A stretch of 64,000 nucleotides of DNA, from NCBI GenBank assembly GCA_021730105.1, contig CP072538.1, positions 744,001 to 808,000 on the forward strand. Direction: 5' to 3'. The notes under the pieces were generated by a model. It did not search any database. It was given only the letters and a program-made list of their open reading frames with translations, and was not told where the DNA came from. Positions 47,902-58,385 of the stretch are shown one piece after another (the stretch's first letter is position 1; each line of letters begins with the position of its first letter). This stretch comes from Candidatus Ruthia sp. Plio_17_S18 (GTDB lineage Bacteria; Pseudomonadota; Gammaproteobacteria; PS1; Pseudothioglobaceae). The position numbers were made by a program, and so were the translations under genes.

Positions 47902-48222
47902 TTATTCGTCTTCATCGTCAGTTTCAAACTCACCTGACCAACCTGCTAATTTGGCTGTTTCTAGGGCAGCCCCATGTATTCTAGAGTGACGCTCGGACAG
48001 TTCTGGTGGTAAGAAACTCACCAGACAACCATACTTATCCCATTCATCATTAACCTTTTGCAATAAAGAGTCAATACCGGCAAGATTCCAGCCTTCACAG
48101 GTCTGAGATTCTTCGATTAGACCAAACACCCAACCATCTCTGATTATCTTACCAATGGTAGTCATTCCGCCATTTATTTCGTTATCTATACCTACATATG
48201 TTTTTGGTTTATTCATATTCAT
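47902..48222 (-). CDS. Conserved small protein of form I RuBisCO operons
   Basis: About 106 residues from ATG 48222 (or 48216); a longer frame would start inside the terminator hairpin and is rejected. It reads TYVGIDNEINGGMTTIGKII, RDGWVFGLIEESQTCEGWN, LVSFLPPELSERHSRIHGAA and has an acidic tail. From memory, similar small proteins lie between cbbS and cbbQ in other sulfur oxidisers, but no function is known to me. It is probably involved in RuBisCO folding or activation by context only. Confidence 0.7.
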   Translation of the reverse strand: MNMNKPKTYVGIDNEINGGMTTIGKIIRDGWVFGLIEESQTCEGWNLAGIDSLLQKVNDEWDKYGCLVSFLPPELSERHSRIHGAALETAKLAGWSGEFETDDEDE

Positions 48223-48233
48223 TATTTTATAGC

Positions 48234-48267
48234 AAAAAAACCCCAACTACAAGAGTTGGGGTTTTTT
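48234..48267 (-). terminator. Intrinsic terminator between cbbS and the downstream cbb genes
   Basis: Stem AACCCCAACT/AGTTGGGGTT extended by A/T pairs on both sides, with a five-base loop at 48249-48253. It ends in a T-run on either strand. Its place 20 bases after cbbS suggests that most transcripts stop after cbbLS, with read-through giving lower levels of the activase genes. Confidence 0.85.
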
Positions 48268-48287
48268 GTTTGGAACTTAACGAACTA

Positions 48288-48635
48288 TTAAACCGTTTTA
48301 CCGCGATAAATAACCATTGAAGTACCAGCACATTGTGCGAAATTATCTAAACCTAACAAACGAACATGGTTGCCCGGATGTGCAGTATGACAGTTCTCTA
48401 ATTCAGTTAGAATCGCATCAACGTCAGTTTCACCAAACATTGGAAGTTTCCACATATACCAGTATGAACCATAAGCATGCTCTGGTTCAGTGTGTTCGAT
48501 ACTTGGGTTCCAACCCTTGTCAACAATGTATTGAATCTGTTGACGAGTTTGCTCAGTGTTCATTGCAGGTAAATATGAGAAAGTCTCAAATTTACGACTT
48601 TCAGTGTTGCTTAAGCTTGAAATATAATCTTGCAT
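48288..48635 (-). CDS. cbbS: RuBisCO small subunit (form I)
   Basis: 115 residues. [20 protein letters not shown], then [36 protein letters not shown] and [16 protein letters not shown] are standard proteobacterial form I small-subunit sequence. Immediately downstream of cbbL (66 bases). Forms the L8S8 enzyme. Confidence 0.97.
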   Translation of the reverse strand: MQDYISSLSNTESRKFETFSYLPAMNTEQTRQQIQYIVDKGWNPSIEHTEPEHAYGSYWYMWKLPMFGETDVDAILTELENCHTAHPGNHVRLLGLDNFAQCAGTSMVIYRGKTV

Positions 48636-48701
48636 TTTATTGCTCCTTATTTTTATTAGTGTTAGCAGAGTGTTTTAATTAACACTCTATCAATGGATAC
48701 T

Positions 48702-50120
48702 TTACTTGTGTGCTACATCAATCTTGTCCACTGTATCAAATTCAAATTTGATCTCTTTCCAAGTTTCCATTGCGATAGCAAGTTCAGGACTATGCTTAGC
48801 TGCTGATTGTAAGATATCTTTACCTTCTTTCTCAAGCTCACGACCAGTATTACGCGCTTCAACACAAGCTTCAACCGCAACACGGTTAGCAGCAGCACCA
48901 GCAGCATTACCCCATGGATGACCCAATGTACCACCACCAAACTGTAGACAAGAATCATCACCAAAGATATTAACAAGTGCAGGCATATGCCAAACATGAA
49001 TACCGCCAGAAGCTACAGGGATTACACCCGGCATAGCGCCCCAATCTTGATCAAAGAAGATTCCACGAGAACGATCTTCTTTAATGAATGAATCACGCAT
49101 AATATCAATCCAACCAAGAGTTGCAGCTCTGTCGCCTTCTAATTTACCTACAACTGTTCCAGAATGTAAATGATCACCACCAGATAAACGCAAGATTTTA
49201 GCAAGTACGCGGAAATGGATACCATGATGTGGGTTACGGTCTAATACCGCATGCATTGCACGGTGAATGTGCAATAACATACCGTTGTCTTGACACCATT
49301 GTGCTAGACCAGTATTAGCAGTCCAACCACCAGTAATGTAGTCATGCATAATAATCGGAGAACCTATTTCTTTAGCATACTCAGCACGCTTCATCATTTC
49401 ATCAAAAGTAGGTGCAGTAACGTTTAGATAGTGACCTTTACGCTCACCAGTTTCAGTTTCAGCTTTCTCGATAGCCTCTTGTACAAAATCAAAACGAGCT
49501 CTCCAACGCATAAACGGCTGTGAGTTAATGTTTTCATCGTCTTTCGTGAAGTCTAAGCCGCCACGAAGACCTTCATAACATGCACGACCGTAGTTCTTAG
49601 CAGATAAACCTAGCTTAGGCTTAATAGTACAACCCAATAAAGGACGACCATATTTATTAAGGATATCACGCTCTACCTGGATACCTTGTGGTGGGCCATT
49701 ACAAGTCATTACGTAGGCAATTGGGACTCTAATATCTTCTAGTCTAAGTGCGCGTAAAGCTTTAAAGCCAAATACGTTACCAACTAAAGAGGTCATAACG
49801 TTTACAACTGAACCCTCTTCAAATAGGTCAATTGGATATGCAACGAATGCATAGAAACATGTATCATCACCTGGTACGTCTTCGATCGCGTAACAACGAC
49901 CCTTGTAGTGATCAAGATCAGTTAATAAATCTGTCCAAACTGTTGTCCAAGTGCCTGTAGAAGACTCAGCTGCTACTGCCGCTGCTACCTCTTCACGAGG
50001 AACACCATCTTGTGGTGTAATTTTAAAACATGCTAGGATATCCGTCTCTAACGGTATGTAATCCGGCATCCAATAAGTATCGCGGTAATCTTTTACGCCT
50101 GCATCATAAACCTTTGCCAT
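48702..50120 (-). CDS. cbbL: RuBisCO large subunit, form I
   Basis: 472 residues from ATG 50120, which has a strong AAAGGAG site; an in-frame ATG at 50138 is less likely. Active-site motifs are complete: [18 protein letters not shown], the carbamylated Lys in [49 protein letters not shown] and the ends HVWHMPALV and [11 protein letters not shown]. This is the CO2-fixing enzyme of the Calvin cycle. Form I rather than form II separates this genome from the SUP05 and vesicomyid symbionts best known for form II. Confidence 0.98.
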   Translation of the reverse strand: MAKVYDAGVKDYRDTYWMPDYIPLETDILACFKITPQDGVPREEVAAAVAAESSTGTWTTVWTDLLTDLDHYKGRCYAIEDVPGDDTCFYAFVAYPIDLFEEGSVVNVMTSLVGNVFGFKALRALRLEDIRVPIAYVMTCNGPPQGIQVERDILNKYGRPLLGCTIKPKLGLSAKNYGRACYEGLRGGLDFTKDDENINSQPFMRWRARFDFVQEAIEKAETETGERKGHYLNVTAPTFDEMMKRAEYAKEIGSPIIMHDYITGGWTANTGLAQWCQDNGMLLHIHRAMHAVLDRNPHHGIHFRVLAKILRLSGGDHLHSGTVVGKLEGDRAATLGWIDIMRDSFIKEDRSRGIFFDQDWGAMPGVIPVASGGIHVWHMPALVNIFGDDSCLQFGGGTLGHPWGNAAGAAANRVAVEACVEARNTGRELEKEGKDILQSAAKHSPELAIAMETWKEIKFEFDTVDKIDVAHK

Positions 50121-50187
50121 TATTTTAACTCCTTTCATTAAAAGAACCTATATCATACAAGGATTTATAAATAATGTAAAATAATAT

Positions 50188-50202
50188 TTATTTAACAAAT
50201 AA
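50188..50202. promoter_or_regulatory. LysR-type palindrome between cbbL and cbbR
   Basis: TTATTTAACAAATAA is a perfect 6-3-6 inverted repeat with the T-N11-A form bound by LysR regulators. It lies 13 bases before cbbR and 68 bases from the cbbL start in the 94-base divergent region, fitting autoregulation and cbb activation by CbbR. Confidence 0.55.
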
Positions 50203-50214
50203 TAAGTTTTAGTT

Positions 50215-51099
50215 ATGATTAATTACACCTTAAAACAACTTTATAGTTTTGAAGCAGTTGTGCGCAACAAAAGCTTTACCAAGGCTAGTAAAGAGTTGTT
50301 TATCACTCAACCTGCAGTTTACATGCAAGTACAACAACTAACCAAAAATATTGGATCAAATCTTATTAATACCAAAGGAAAAACCGTAATACCTACTTAT
50401 ATTGGTAAAAACTTTTACCAAACCTGTATCGATATAATCAACACTTTAGAGCAAAGCAAGCTTGATATTGAACAAACTCTATATCCTGAAGCGGGTCATT
50501 TGCAAATTGCTGTTGCCACTACAACCAACTCATTTGTGAGTCGAATTTTGGCAAAATTTAAATCAGAGTTTCCAAAAATTACCTTTCACTTAGATGTGAC
50601 CAATCGAAAAATGTTATTGGAAAAATTAGCCAGTAATTCTGCTGACTTAATTATCATGGGAGAGCCGCCTCTAGAAATGAATTTAAAAACTCAGCCATTT
50701 ATGGAAAACCCATTAATTGCTATTGCTCATCCTGACCATCCCCTACTCAATCGCAACAACACCATTAAAGATCTTAATAAAGAAACCCTTATTACTCGTG
50801 AGCAAGGATCAGGTACGCGCATTACTATTGAACGTATTACCGGCATGAAGTTTAATTCAGATATTCAAATCAACTCTAATGAGGCGATTATTGAAGCGGT
50901 TCAAGCGGGGCTAGGTATTGGCTTTGTATCTAAACACACAGTAAAGCTTAAGCTTGAAAATAATATTATCAAACAACTCACTGCTGAAAAATTTCCCATT
51001 ACTCGTTACTGGCATATTGTCCATAATAATAAAAATAAACTATCGCCCATCGCTCAAAAATTTAAAGCCTTTATTATTAACAACAGCGACTTAGATTAA
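50215..51099 (+). CDS. cbbR: LysR-family regulator of the Calvin cycle genes
   Basis: 294 residues. N-terminal winged helix (YTLKQLYSFEAVVRNKSFTK, ASKELFITQPAVYMQVQQL) and a periplasmic-binding-like effector domain (TTNSFVSRILAKFKSEFPK, GLGIGFVSKHTVKL). Divergent from cbbL, the standard arrangement for CbbR, which activates cbb genes in response to Calvin-cycle intermediates. Intact. Confidence 0.9.
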   Translation: MINYTLKQLYSFEAVVRNKSFTKASKELFITQPAVYMQVQQLTKNIGSNLINTKGKTVIPTYIGKNFYQTCIDIINTLEQSKLDIEQTLYPEAGHLQIAVATTTNSFVSRILAKFKSEFPKITFHLDVTNRKMLLEKLASNSADLIIMGEPPLEMNLKTQPFMENPLIAIAHPDHPLLNRNNTIKDLNKETLITREQGSGTRITIERITGMKFNSDIQINSNEAIIEAVQAGLGIGFVSKHTVKLKLENNIIKQLTAEKFPITRYWHIVHNNKNKLSPIAQKFKAFIINNSDLD

Positions 51100-51164
51100 A
51101 ACTCTCAAAAATCAAAACAAGCCTCGTAAAAACGATGCCTTTAGTGCTAAATCAACGACTATTT

Positions 51165-52525
51165 ATTACTAGTCGTATTGATTCATAGGATCAGCATCAA
51201 CACCAGCACTCGCTGCTTCTTGCGTAACATCCGTAATCATTGCTTCAGTGGTAATCATAAATCCAGAGATACTCGCAGCATGCTATAGGGCTTCACGAGT
51301 TACTTTAGTTGGATTCAAGAATGCACATGCCATAAGTCTTATTACCGGCGTTGTAGCCATAGTTATCCTTACCATTCGCAACGTTGTTTAGTACAACAGA
51401 AGATTAACCACCACCATTAGCAACACTCTGACGTAATGGCGCTTCCATAGCGCGCATTAAGATTTGGATGCCAACACCTTGATCGTGGTTGTAACCTTTG
51501 AGGCTTGCTAGTGGTACTTGCTGCACGGACTAGAGCAACACCACCGGGTACTACACCTTCTTCAATTGCTGCACGCGTAGCGTGTAGTGCATCGTCAACA
51601 CGATCTTTCTTTTCTTTCATTTCAACTTCAATGGCTGCACCAACTTGAATCACTGCAACACCACATGATAATTTAGCCAAGCGTTCGTTTAGTTTCTCTT
51701 TGTCATATTCTGAAGTTGTGGTTTTCTAATTTGGACAACACGACCATCAATGGATTCTTTAGAGCCGGAACCATCAACAACAATGGTCTCTTCTTTGCCA
51801 ACTTCAATATGCTTGGCAGAGCCATAGTTGTAAATCAGTCACTGCTTCAAGTAATAAGCCAACCTATTCAGAGATGACTTCACCGCCAGTAAGTACAGCC
51901 AAGTCTTGTAAGATTGCTTTACGACGCGCACCAAAAACAGGGGCTTTAACTGCTTGCTACTTTAACAATACCATGCATGTTATTCACCACCAGAGTTGCC
52001 AACGCTTCACCTTCAATGTCTTCAGCAATGATGAGTGATGGCTTGCCAGCTTTTTGAGAGATTTCTAATGTTGGTAGTAAATCACGAATATTGGAGATTT
52101 TAGCATCATGCATTAGAATAAGAGGATTGTCTAAATCTGTGGTCATGACATCTTGATTGTTAACAAAATAAGGCGATAAGTAGCCACGTTCAAATTGCAT
52201 ACCTTGAACGACTTCTAATGCGTTGTCAAAACCAGAGCCTTCTTCAACGGTAATAATACCGGTTTTACCTACACGTTCCATGGCTTGCGCAATGATATCA
52301 CCCACAGATACATCAGAATTTGCATAGATGGTACCTACTTGTGCAATGGGCTTTGGTGTCGTCACAGGTTTGAGATAGATCACGTAGCGTTTTAACAGCA
52401 GCTTCACAGGCTTTATTGATCCACGTTTAAGACCCATTGGTTCATGCCAGTAGCAACAGATTTAACGCCTTCAGAGATTAACGCTTGCGCTAATACTGTT
52501 GCAGTTGTTGTAAGGTTTTTCAGTT
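51165..52525 (-). pseudogene. groEL: groEL remnant lacking the N-terminus
   Basis: GroEL sequence in several frames: [20 protein letters not shown] just after the groES piece; then [56 protein letters not shown]; near 51600 [20 protein letters not shown] and PGGVALVRA; and a C-terminal MITTEAMITDVTQEAAS. The first ~85 residues are deleted and at least four frame changes occur. A working groEL must exist elsewhere, so this was probably a second copy. Confidence 0.9.
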
Positions 52526-52592
52526 GCTGAGCCTGGAATGATAAAGCCACTTGCAATGGTTTGTTCTTCTTGAGTTCTACGAAAAGATTTTT
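52510..52592 (-). pseudogene. groES: groES fragment
   Basis: A frame of 27 codons reads RRTQEEQTIASGFIIPGSAT and then EKP, an internal piece of GroES. It is cut at the 5' side by the end of the truncated exporter gene and at the 3' side it joins directly to groEL at codon ~85. Two deletions therefore removed the groES ends and the start of groEL. Confidence 0.8.
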
Positions 52593-53238
52593 ACATAGTC
52601 TTGGCACTGTATTTAAATGAGTCTATATAAGAGCCTAAAAACCCACCAAGTACAACTGATACAATTAACGGCGTGTATTCTAATAAATCAATTGAGTTAA
52701 ATTGCAAACGCGATATTAAGCCTAAAAGCGACACCACACCAGCGACAGTCGCTTCTTTTTGCGCGCCAAGATTAAGCATGATAATTAACGGCACCAAATA
52801 CACGCCGCCGCCAATCCCAACAATACCTGCCAACAGTCCCAATACAGATCCAGTAACTAGTGAGATAATGATTTTTTGCTTATGATCTAGCTGCAATCTA
52901 AAGCCAGTATCTTTCCCAAGGAAGATTCTAGCAGCAACCAAAATTAAAGAAGCTAACAATGCCCATAAAAATATTTCTCTGGATAAGTTTAATGCGCCGC
53001 TCACATAGGCAAATGGAATGAAAGATATCAAAAATGGCAAAATTATTCGAGTGCCAATAGTGGCAACGAACAGATTAAGTGATAACGAAACCATGGGGAT
53101 AGTTAAGGTTGACATTCCGGCGATAACCATAATAGCTGTATAAGACTAATCACCACCAAGACCAATAGAGGAATAAACAAACACCAACACGAAAAATATC
53201 AGCGGTAAAACAAACTCAAAATAAGGAATTAGTTACAT
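52591..53238 (-). pseudogene. TauE/SafE (TSUP) family sulfite/anion exporter, broken
   Basis: From ATG 53238 the next codon is TAA, then the frame continues as IPYFEFVLPLIFFVLVFVYS, SSIGLGGD, TAG, SYTAIMVIAGMSTLTIPM and onwards as a TSUP membrane protein (GLLAGIVGIGGGVYLVPLII, the family glycine motif). It ends abruptly at SFKYSAKTM where it meets the groES fragment, losing the last helix. TSUP proteins export sulfite or other sulfur oxoanions, which is of interest in a sulfur oxidiser. Two nonsense codons plus a 3' truncation. Confidence 0.82.
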
Positions 53239-53289
53239 TAATGACTATTTTACGAAATAATACCAGCCGTTATCAATGTCAATTAACCA

Positions 53290-54064
53290 CTAAGAAAACA
53301 CAATGGTTTTTTTATGGCAAGTTAATACTCGGTCTTCCAAATGGTATTGCAAGCCTTTTGCTAGTGTAATTTTCTCAATATATTGCCCCATTTTCTTCAT
53401 ACCACTAACATTGTCACTATGATTCACCATAGTGACATCTTGTTCAATAAGTGGGCCTTCAATGACAAGTTTCGCCGATTAATTTAACGCCACATTGCGC
53501 AGCACTAGAATATGGATTTGCACCTGCAAATGATGGCAAGAAGCTATGATGAATATTAATAATTTTATATTTATATTGATTGCACAGATCTTTAAGAATA
53601 ATTTGCACATAACGTGCCAAAACAATTACATCAGGATTAAATGTATTGATTGCTTTGCTCATTTTGGCAATATCATCATTTTTAGTTGCTTGATGAATGC
53701 TCACTTGCTTAAACGGCATACCATACCAACTGGCTAATTTGGAAAGCTTACTATGGTTTGACAGTACGCCAACAATCTCACCTTCTAACTCAGACTCATG
53801 TCCGCGGTGCAATAAATCTACCACACAGTGAGAGGAATTAGAACCTATAATTAATACTCTTTTTAACTACGCCGCATCACTTAATCCATACAAAGAACTT
53901 GATTCAATTTCAATGCGCATAAAAAAATGTTGATTTTGTTCATCAAGGCGATGGTGAGCCTCCTTAATATTACCCTGATACTTAAAAATAAATTGACCAT
54001 TTACAGCTACTAAACCACACGCATCTGTACCTGAAATTAAAAGTCTATAAACACTCATGATCAT
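53290..54064 (-). pseudogene. purU: Formyltetrahydrofolate deformylase, frameshifted
   Basis: Three pieces in order: an ACT-like start (YRLLISGTDACGLVAVNGQF, HFFMRIEIESSS); then after a frame change VLIIGSNSSHCVVDLLHRGH, IVGVLSNHSKLSKL and the active-site region IINIHHSFLPSFAGANPY; then after another change YVIEGPLIEQDVTMVNHSDN, ending at 53290. This is the PurU plan, releasing formate from 10-formyl-THF. It overlaps the argJ stop by one base. At least two lesions. Confidence 0.88.
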
Positions 54065-55293
54065 TAAGTCCTATATTCTGCATTAATTTTTATATAGTCA
54101 TAAGAAAGGTCAGTTGTCCATACGCTTTCTTTTGAAACGCCTTTGCCAATTTCAATGGTGATAACAATTTCAAATTTCGCCATTTGTGCCTTACCTTGTG
54201 TTTCAGTGTAGTGAGTATTCAACTCCCCTGCTTTAATCAAACACACGTCGCCTAAATAAATACTCACCTCTTCAACCTTTAAATGCGCAATATTGGCACG
54301 TCCTACTGCTGCTAGAATTCTCCCCCAGTTTGCATCAGAAGCAAATAAAGCAGTTTTAACCAAAGGTGAATGTGCAACCGTATAGGCCACTTCAAGACAA
54401 TCCTTAGTGCTTACTCCACCCTTAACGCATACTTCGACAAACTTAGTTGCACCTTCACCATCTTTAATAATTTTATGTGCTAACGTTTTGGTGACAGCAT
54501 TTAGTGACTGTTGAAACTCATCTATACAATCATTAATTTGAACACCAGATGTGCCAGTCGCACTTAACGTACAAGCGTCATTAGTAGAGGTGTCACCATC
54601 TACAGTAATGCGATTAAAGGATTGATTAACGGCTTGCGTTAAACAATTTTGTAACTCAGACTGAGTGGCTTTAATGTCGGTAAAAATAAAACTAAGCATG
54701 GTTGCCATGTCAGGGCGAATCATGCCTGATCCTTTAGCAATGCCAGTAATGGTAATTAAATCACCGCCTATTTTAAATTGTTCAGAATGGACTTTATCGA
54801 CCAAATCAGTCGTCATAATGGCTTGCGCCACATGAGATAAGCTGTCTATTGCCAAACTAGAAACTAATGTAGATACATTGTCTTCAAAACAAGCCATAGG
54901 CAACATTTGCCCAATCACACCTGTTGAAAATGGCAATACTTCTTCAGCCTTAATATCCAACTCTTTCGCCACCAATTCACAAACCTTATAAGCATTTTTA
55001 AGCCCGACGCTACCACTGCCCAAACCTGTGCCTGCATTGGCATTACCACTATTAATGACCAATGCTTTAATGGCATGATTAAGATGATTTTTTGCCACCA
55101 ATACAGGTGCAGCGCAAAATACGTTCTGCGTAAAAACAGCTGCAGTTTGTGTACCTTTTTCCAAACTAACAATAGATAAGTCTAGCTTTTCAGTGTCCTT
55201 AGCGCTTGAATTTGCTGATGAGTGTTGTGCACGTTTAATGCCAGCATTGATTGCTGCACAAGTAACGCCGTTAATGTTTAATAAATCATCCAT
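54064..55293 (-). CDS. argJ: Bifunctional glutamate N-acetyltransferase/amino-acid acetyltransferase
   Basis: 409 residues from ATG 55293 (MDDLLNINGVTCAAINAGIK); an open extension to 55359 is not family-like. The autocleavage site is in GSGMIRPDMATMLSFIFTDI, where the Thr becomes the N-terminal nucleophile; INSGNANAGTG and TVDGDTSTNDACTLSATG are conserved. It recycles acetyl groups in arginine synthesis. Intact, followed by the purU remnant. Confidence 0.95.
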   Translation of the reverse strand: MDDLLNINGVTCAAINAGIKRAQHSSANSSAKDTEKLDLSIVSLEKGTQTAAVFTQNVFCAAPVLVAKNHLNHAIKALVINSGNANAGTGLGSGSVGLKNAYKVCELVAKELDIKAEEVLPFSTGVIGQMLPMACFEDNVSTLVSSLAIDSLSHVAQAIMTTDLVDKVHSEQFKIGGDLITITGIAKGSGMIRPDMATMLSFIFTDIKATQSELQNCLTQAVNQSFNRITVDGDTSTNDACTLSATGTSGVQINDCIDEFQQSLNAVTKTLAHKIIKDGEGATKFVEVCVKGGVSTKDCLEVAYTVAHSPLVKTALFASDANWGRILAAVGRANIAHLKVEEVSIYLGDVCLIKAGELNTHYTETQGKAQMAKFEIVITIEIGKGVSKESVWTTDLSYDYIKINAEYRT

Positions 55294-55587
55294 ATCGTAT
55301 AAAAGTTTTAGCAAATTAAGGATTGTTTTTTGAATGCTATTATAAATGTATAGACACATAACATCATGAATTGTTGTTTATAACTTTGTTTTAGAGACAT
55401 TTGCATAAAATAGGAATGATTGGCAAAATAATAAATTTTATTAATATAGGAATTTTTTAAATCCATTCCTAGCAGGGCTAAGGGTGTTTTTACCATCCCA
55501 AAGGGCTGCTTAGCATCGCTGGAAAGGTTTTCAAATTGATGAAAGAGGTGTTTTGATGATTATTCATATTTATACAAAGATCTCGTT
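55294..55587. other. Non-coding gap
   Basis: About 290 bases between argJ and the iron permease gene. A short minus-strand frame around 55490-55430 (VKTPLALLGMDLKNSYI) is open but was not recognised. No hairpin or promoter stood out. Confidence 0.4.
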
Positions 55588-57195
55588 TTAAAAGTTTTTT
55601 GAAGATTTTTTGTCTAATAACTGAAGTATCAACATTAACACTGCACCAAGTAATACCATTATAAGTGCTGGTACAGCAGCACGTTCAAACAAACCTTCAG
55701 CACTTAATTCATACACCTGAACTGCCAATGTATCCCAGCCAAATGGGCGCAATAAATACGTGGCTGGCAATTCTTTCATCACATCAACGGCAACCAACAA
55801 ACCACCTGCCAAAATTCCTGGTGTCATCATGGGTAAGTATATTTTCAAAATAAGCCGTAAGCGTGACGCACCAAGCAGATGTGCGTTTTGGGTAAACATG
55901 GGCTTGATTTGCTCGGCACTGGCTTTAATTGAACTATAACCAATTGCCATAAAACGAGATACATAAGCAAACAACAACAAAGCAATAGAGCCAAAAATAA
56001 TATGATTAATACTTTGACCGCCAAAATATACACTGATTGCTGACACTTGGTTAACGCCATATAGTAACCCAACAGTCATAATTGAACCTGGTAATGCATA
56101 GCCTAGCGTTGCCATGCTAATCACACCTTTGATCCAAGGACTGCTCCTTTTACAACGACTAGGTAATGCCAATATAGTAGCAATACCAACCGTTATTAAA
56201 GCGGCTGACGTGGTTAGAACCGAAGTTGAAATAATCAAATCAACATACTTAACACTCCATTCTTCACCCACAGATGTCCAACCCCAAATGATTAATTGCA
56301 ACATAGGCATAGCAAAAGAAAGCATAAACACGCCAAACACAAATAAACTAATCAGCCAGCCAGCAGCACCTAAAGCACGATAAGGCTTTTTATTAGCCAC
56401 GTCATTTGAATAATATTTTGCTTGACCACGTGCTTTTTTTTCAAAATAAATTAATAAGAATGCCACTAACACTAATAGTGATGCTAATTGCGCTGCAATT
56501 TCAATGGAGCGAAAATCACCCCAAGCTGAATAAATGGCCGTCGTAAAAGTATCAAAATTAAACAAACTAACCACACCAAAATCAGCCAGTGTTTCCATTA
56601 GCGTTACTAATAATCCAGCAGCAGCAGCTGGGCGTGCCATAGGTAGAGATATTTTAAAAAACACACGTAAAGGACTGGCACCTAACAATTGACCGGCTTC
56701 AATTATATTAATTTTTTGGCGTTTAAATGAGGCGCGTGCCATCATGTATACATAAGGGTAAAACACCAATACAAACGTAAGAATAACTGCCCACGATCCA
56801 GTGCGAATATCAAATCCTGGCAAGCCCAATACTTCACGCATCCATACTTGTGCATAGCCAGAATAATCAAACACACCTAAATATACAAAAGCCAGTACGT
56901 ATGCAGGAATAGCAAAAGGCAGAAATAACGCCCACTCTAGCCATCGTCTACCGGGAAATTCCACCATCACCACCAAATACGCCAAAATTGTACCTAAAAG
57001 TGTAACGCCTAGCCCTACACCAATAAGCAAAACCACAGTAGCACTGATTAAACTTGGTAATAAAACAGTGGAAAAATGCACCCATAATTCACGCTCTGGA
57101 AACAACCACGACAAAGCCACGACAAAAATTGGCATAGCCACTAATAGAGCCAATACACTAGTCCAAATTTTTGATTTAAGGCAGTTTTTTTCCAA
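55588..57195 (-). CDS. fbpB: Iron(III) ABC transporter permease (FbpB/SfuB type)
   Basis: 535 residues, a fused double permease with about twelve membrane segments. Each half has a binding-protein-dependent transport loop: EAGQLLGASPLRVFFKISLP at about residue 185 and QNAHLLGASRLRLILKIYLP at about residue 440. Such EAA loops contact the ATPase. Third gene of the iron uptake set, separated from fbpA by a hairpin terminator. Confidence 0.9.
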   Translation of the reverse strand: MEKNCLKSKIWTSVLALLVAMPIFVVALSWLFPERELWVHFSTVLLPSLISATVVLLIGVGLGVTLLGTILAYLVVMVEFPGRRWLEWALFLPFAIPAYVLAFVYLGVFDYSGYAQVWMREVLGLPGFDIRTGSWAVILTFVLVFYPYVYMMARASFKRQKINIIEAGQLLGASPLRVFFKISLPMARPAAAAGLLVTLMETLADFGVVSLFNFDTFTTAIYSAWGDFRSIEIAAQLASLLVLVAFLLIYFEKKARGQAKYYSNDVANKKPYRALGAAGWLISLFVFGVFMLSFAMPMLQLIIWGWTSVGEEWSVKYVDLIISTSVLTTSAALITVGIATILALPSRCKRSSPWIKGVISMATLGYALPGSIMTVGLLYGVNQVSAISVYFGGQSINHIIFGSIALLLFAYVSRFMAIGYSSIKASAEQIKPMFTQNAHLLGASRLRLILKIYLPMMTPGILAGGLLVAVDVMKELPATYLLRPFGWDTLAVQVYELSAEGLFERAAVPALIMVLLGAVLMLILQLLDKKSSKNF

Positions 57196-57239
57196 AATAC
57201 TTCTTTTTAATTTATACTAAATACTATTTTAAAACAGAA

Positions 57240-57269
57240 AAACCTAAGACCTCCCCAGGCCTTAGGTTT
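57240..57269 (-). terminator. Hairpin terminator between fbpA and fbpB
   Basis: Stem AAACCTAAG/CTTAGGTTT (57240-57248, 57261-57269) extended by CCT/AGG around a CCCC loop with one A-C mismatch; a T-run follows on the minus strand. It probably raises fbpA over fbpB, as usual for binding proteins. Confidence 0.75.
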
Positions 57270-57288
57270 ATAACATATAAAAAAGAGT

Positions 57289-58308
57289 TTATCTGTAACC
57301 TTGTATTTGCATTAATTTCACAGCATCGGCTTGCAATACACCCGTTTGTGCCAAATTCATTTTATCTTGTTTGAACGATCCCCAACTTGATACCACTTCA
57401 TCTGAAGCAACATTTTGATTGGCTGGGTATTCTTTATTAAGCGAGGCATAAATGGCTTGCGCTTTAACACTTGACAACCACTCTAATAATTTAATAGCAC
57501 CTTTGGTATTGGTGGCATATTTTGTCACGCCAGCTCCTGATACATTCACATGTACACCCGTGGTATCCTGATTTGCCCAAAATAGTTTCAATGGCACATT
57601 AGGATTTTTAGCAATTAAACGACCAAAATAATAAGTATTTACTAAGCCAACATCACATTGACCTGCAACAATTGCATTCATAATATGAGAATCTTTAGCG
57701 TTGGGCGTGGCTGCCAAGTTATCCACCCAACCACTAATAATATCACCCACTTTATTTTTGCCTTGATGATAAATCATTGATGCCACCAATGATTTGGTAT
57801 AAATCTTTTTGCTGGTTCTTAAGCACAACCTACCTGACCATTTAACATCTGCCAAATTCTCATAAGTGGATAAATCAGTTGGATTAACACGCTCAGTGCT
57901 ATAAACAATGGTTCTTGCACGCACCGATAAACCCGTCCACAAACCTTTAGGGTCTCTTAAATGGCTTGGAATATTTCTTTTTAATGTTTGCGTTTGCACT
58001 GCTTGAAACAAATCTTGCGTAGCCGCATACCAAAGATTGCCCGCATCTACGGTCATAAACATATCAGCTTTGGTGTTGTTGCCTTCCAACTTCAAGCGCT
58101 CAATCAATGCGCCGCCCTTGCCCGTTAAATACGCAACTTTAATACCTGTATCTTTTGTAAAAGACTCAAATAATGGCTTAATTAAATGCTCTTTTCTAGA
58201 GCTATATACAGTGACCGAGTCTTCACTTTTTGCTTGCGCTATGCCAACACTAGTTATTGCTAGTGCCAACACTACCAATGTTGATGGCACCCATGTTTTT
58301 ATATTCAT
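57289..58308 (-). CDS. fbpA: Iron(III) ABC transporter substrate-binding protein
   Basis: 339 residues with a signal peptide (STLVVLALAITSVGIAQA). SVTVYSSRKEHLIKPLFESF and KVAYLTGKGGALIERLKLEG match the FbpA/FutA family; the paired tyrosines expected for iron are in VNTYYFGRLIAKNP. It captures ferric iron in the periplasm. A perfect Fur-box palindrome lies 41 bases upstream. Confidence 0.9.
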   Translation of the reverse strand: MNIKTWVPSTLVVLALAITSVGIAQAKSEDSVTVYSSRKEHLIKPLFESFTKDTGIKVAYLTGKGGALIERLKLEGNNTKADMFMTVDAGNLWYAATQDLFQAVQTQTLKRNIPSHLRDPKGLWTGLSVRARTIVYSTERVNPTDLSTYENLADVKWSGRLCLRTSKKIYTKSLVASMIYHQGKNKVGDIISGWVDNLAATPNAKDSHIMNAIVAGQCDVGLVNTYYFGRLIAKNPNVPLKLFWANQDTTGVHVNVSGAGVTKYATNTKGAIKLLEWLSSVKAQAIYASLNKEYPANQNVASDEVVSSWGSFKQDKMNLAQTGVLQADAVKLMQIQGYR

Positions 58309-58348
58309 TCTGATTTTTCTCCTTATGAAAAATTGACCAAGTTATACT

Positions 58349-58367
58349 ATTGATAATGATTATCAAT
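58349..58367 (-). promoter_or_regulatory. Fur box upstream of fbpA
   Basis: ATTGATAATGATTATCAAT is a perfect 9-1-9 palindrome closely matching the Fur consensus. It sits between fbpC and fbpA, 41 bases before the fbpA start, so iron limitation should raise fbpA. Confidence 0.85.
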
Positions 58368-58385
58368 AGCAAATGATACCTATTA

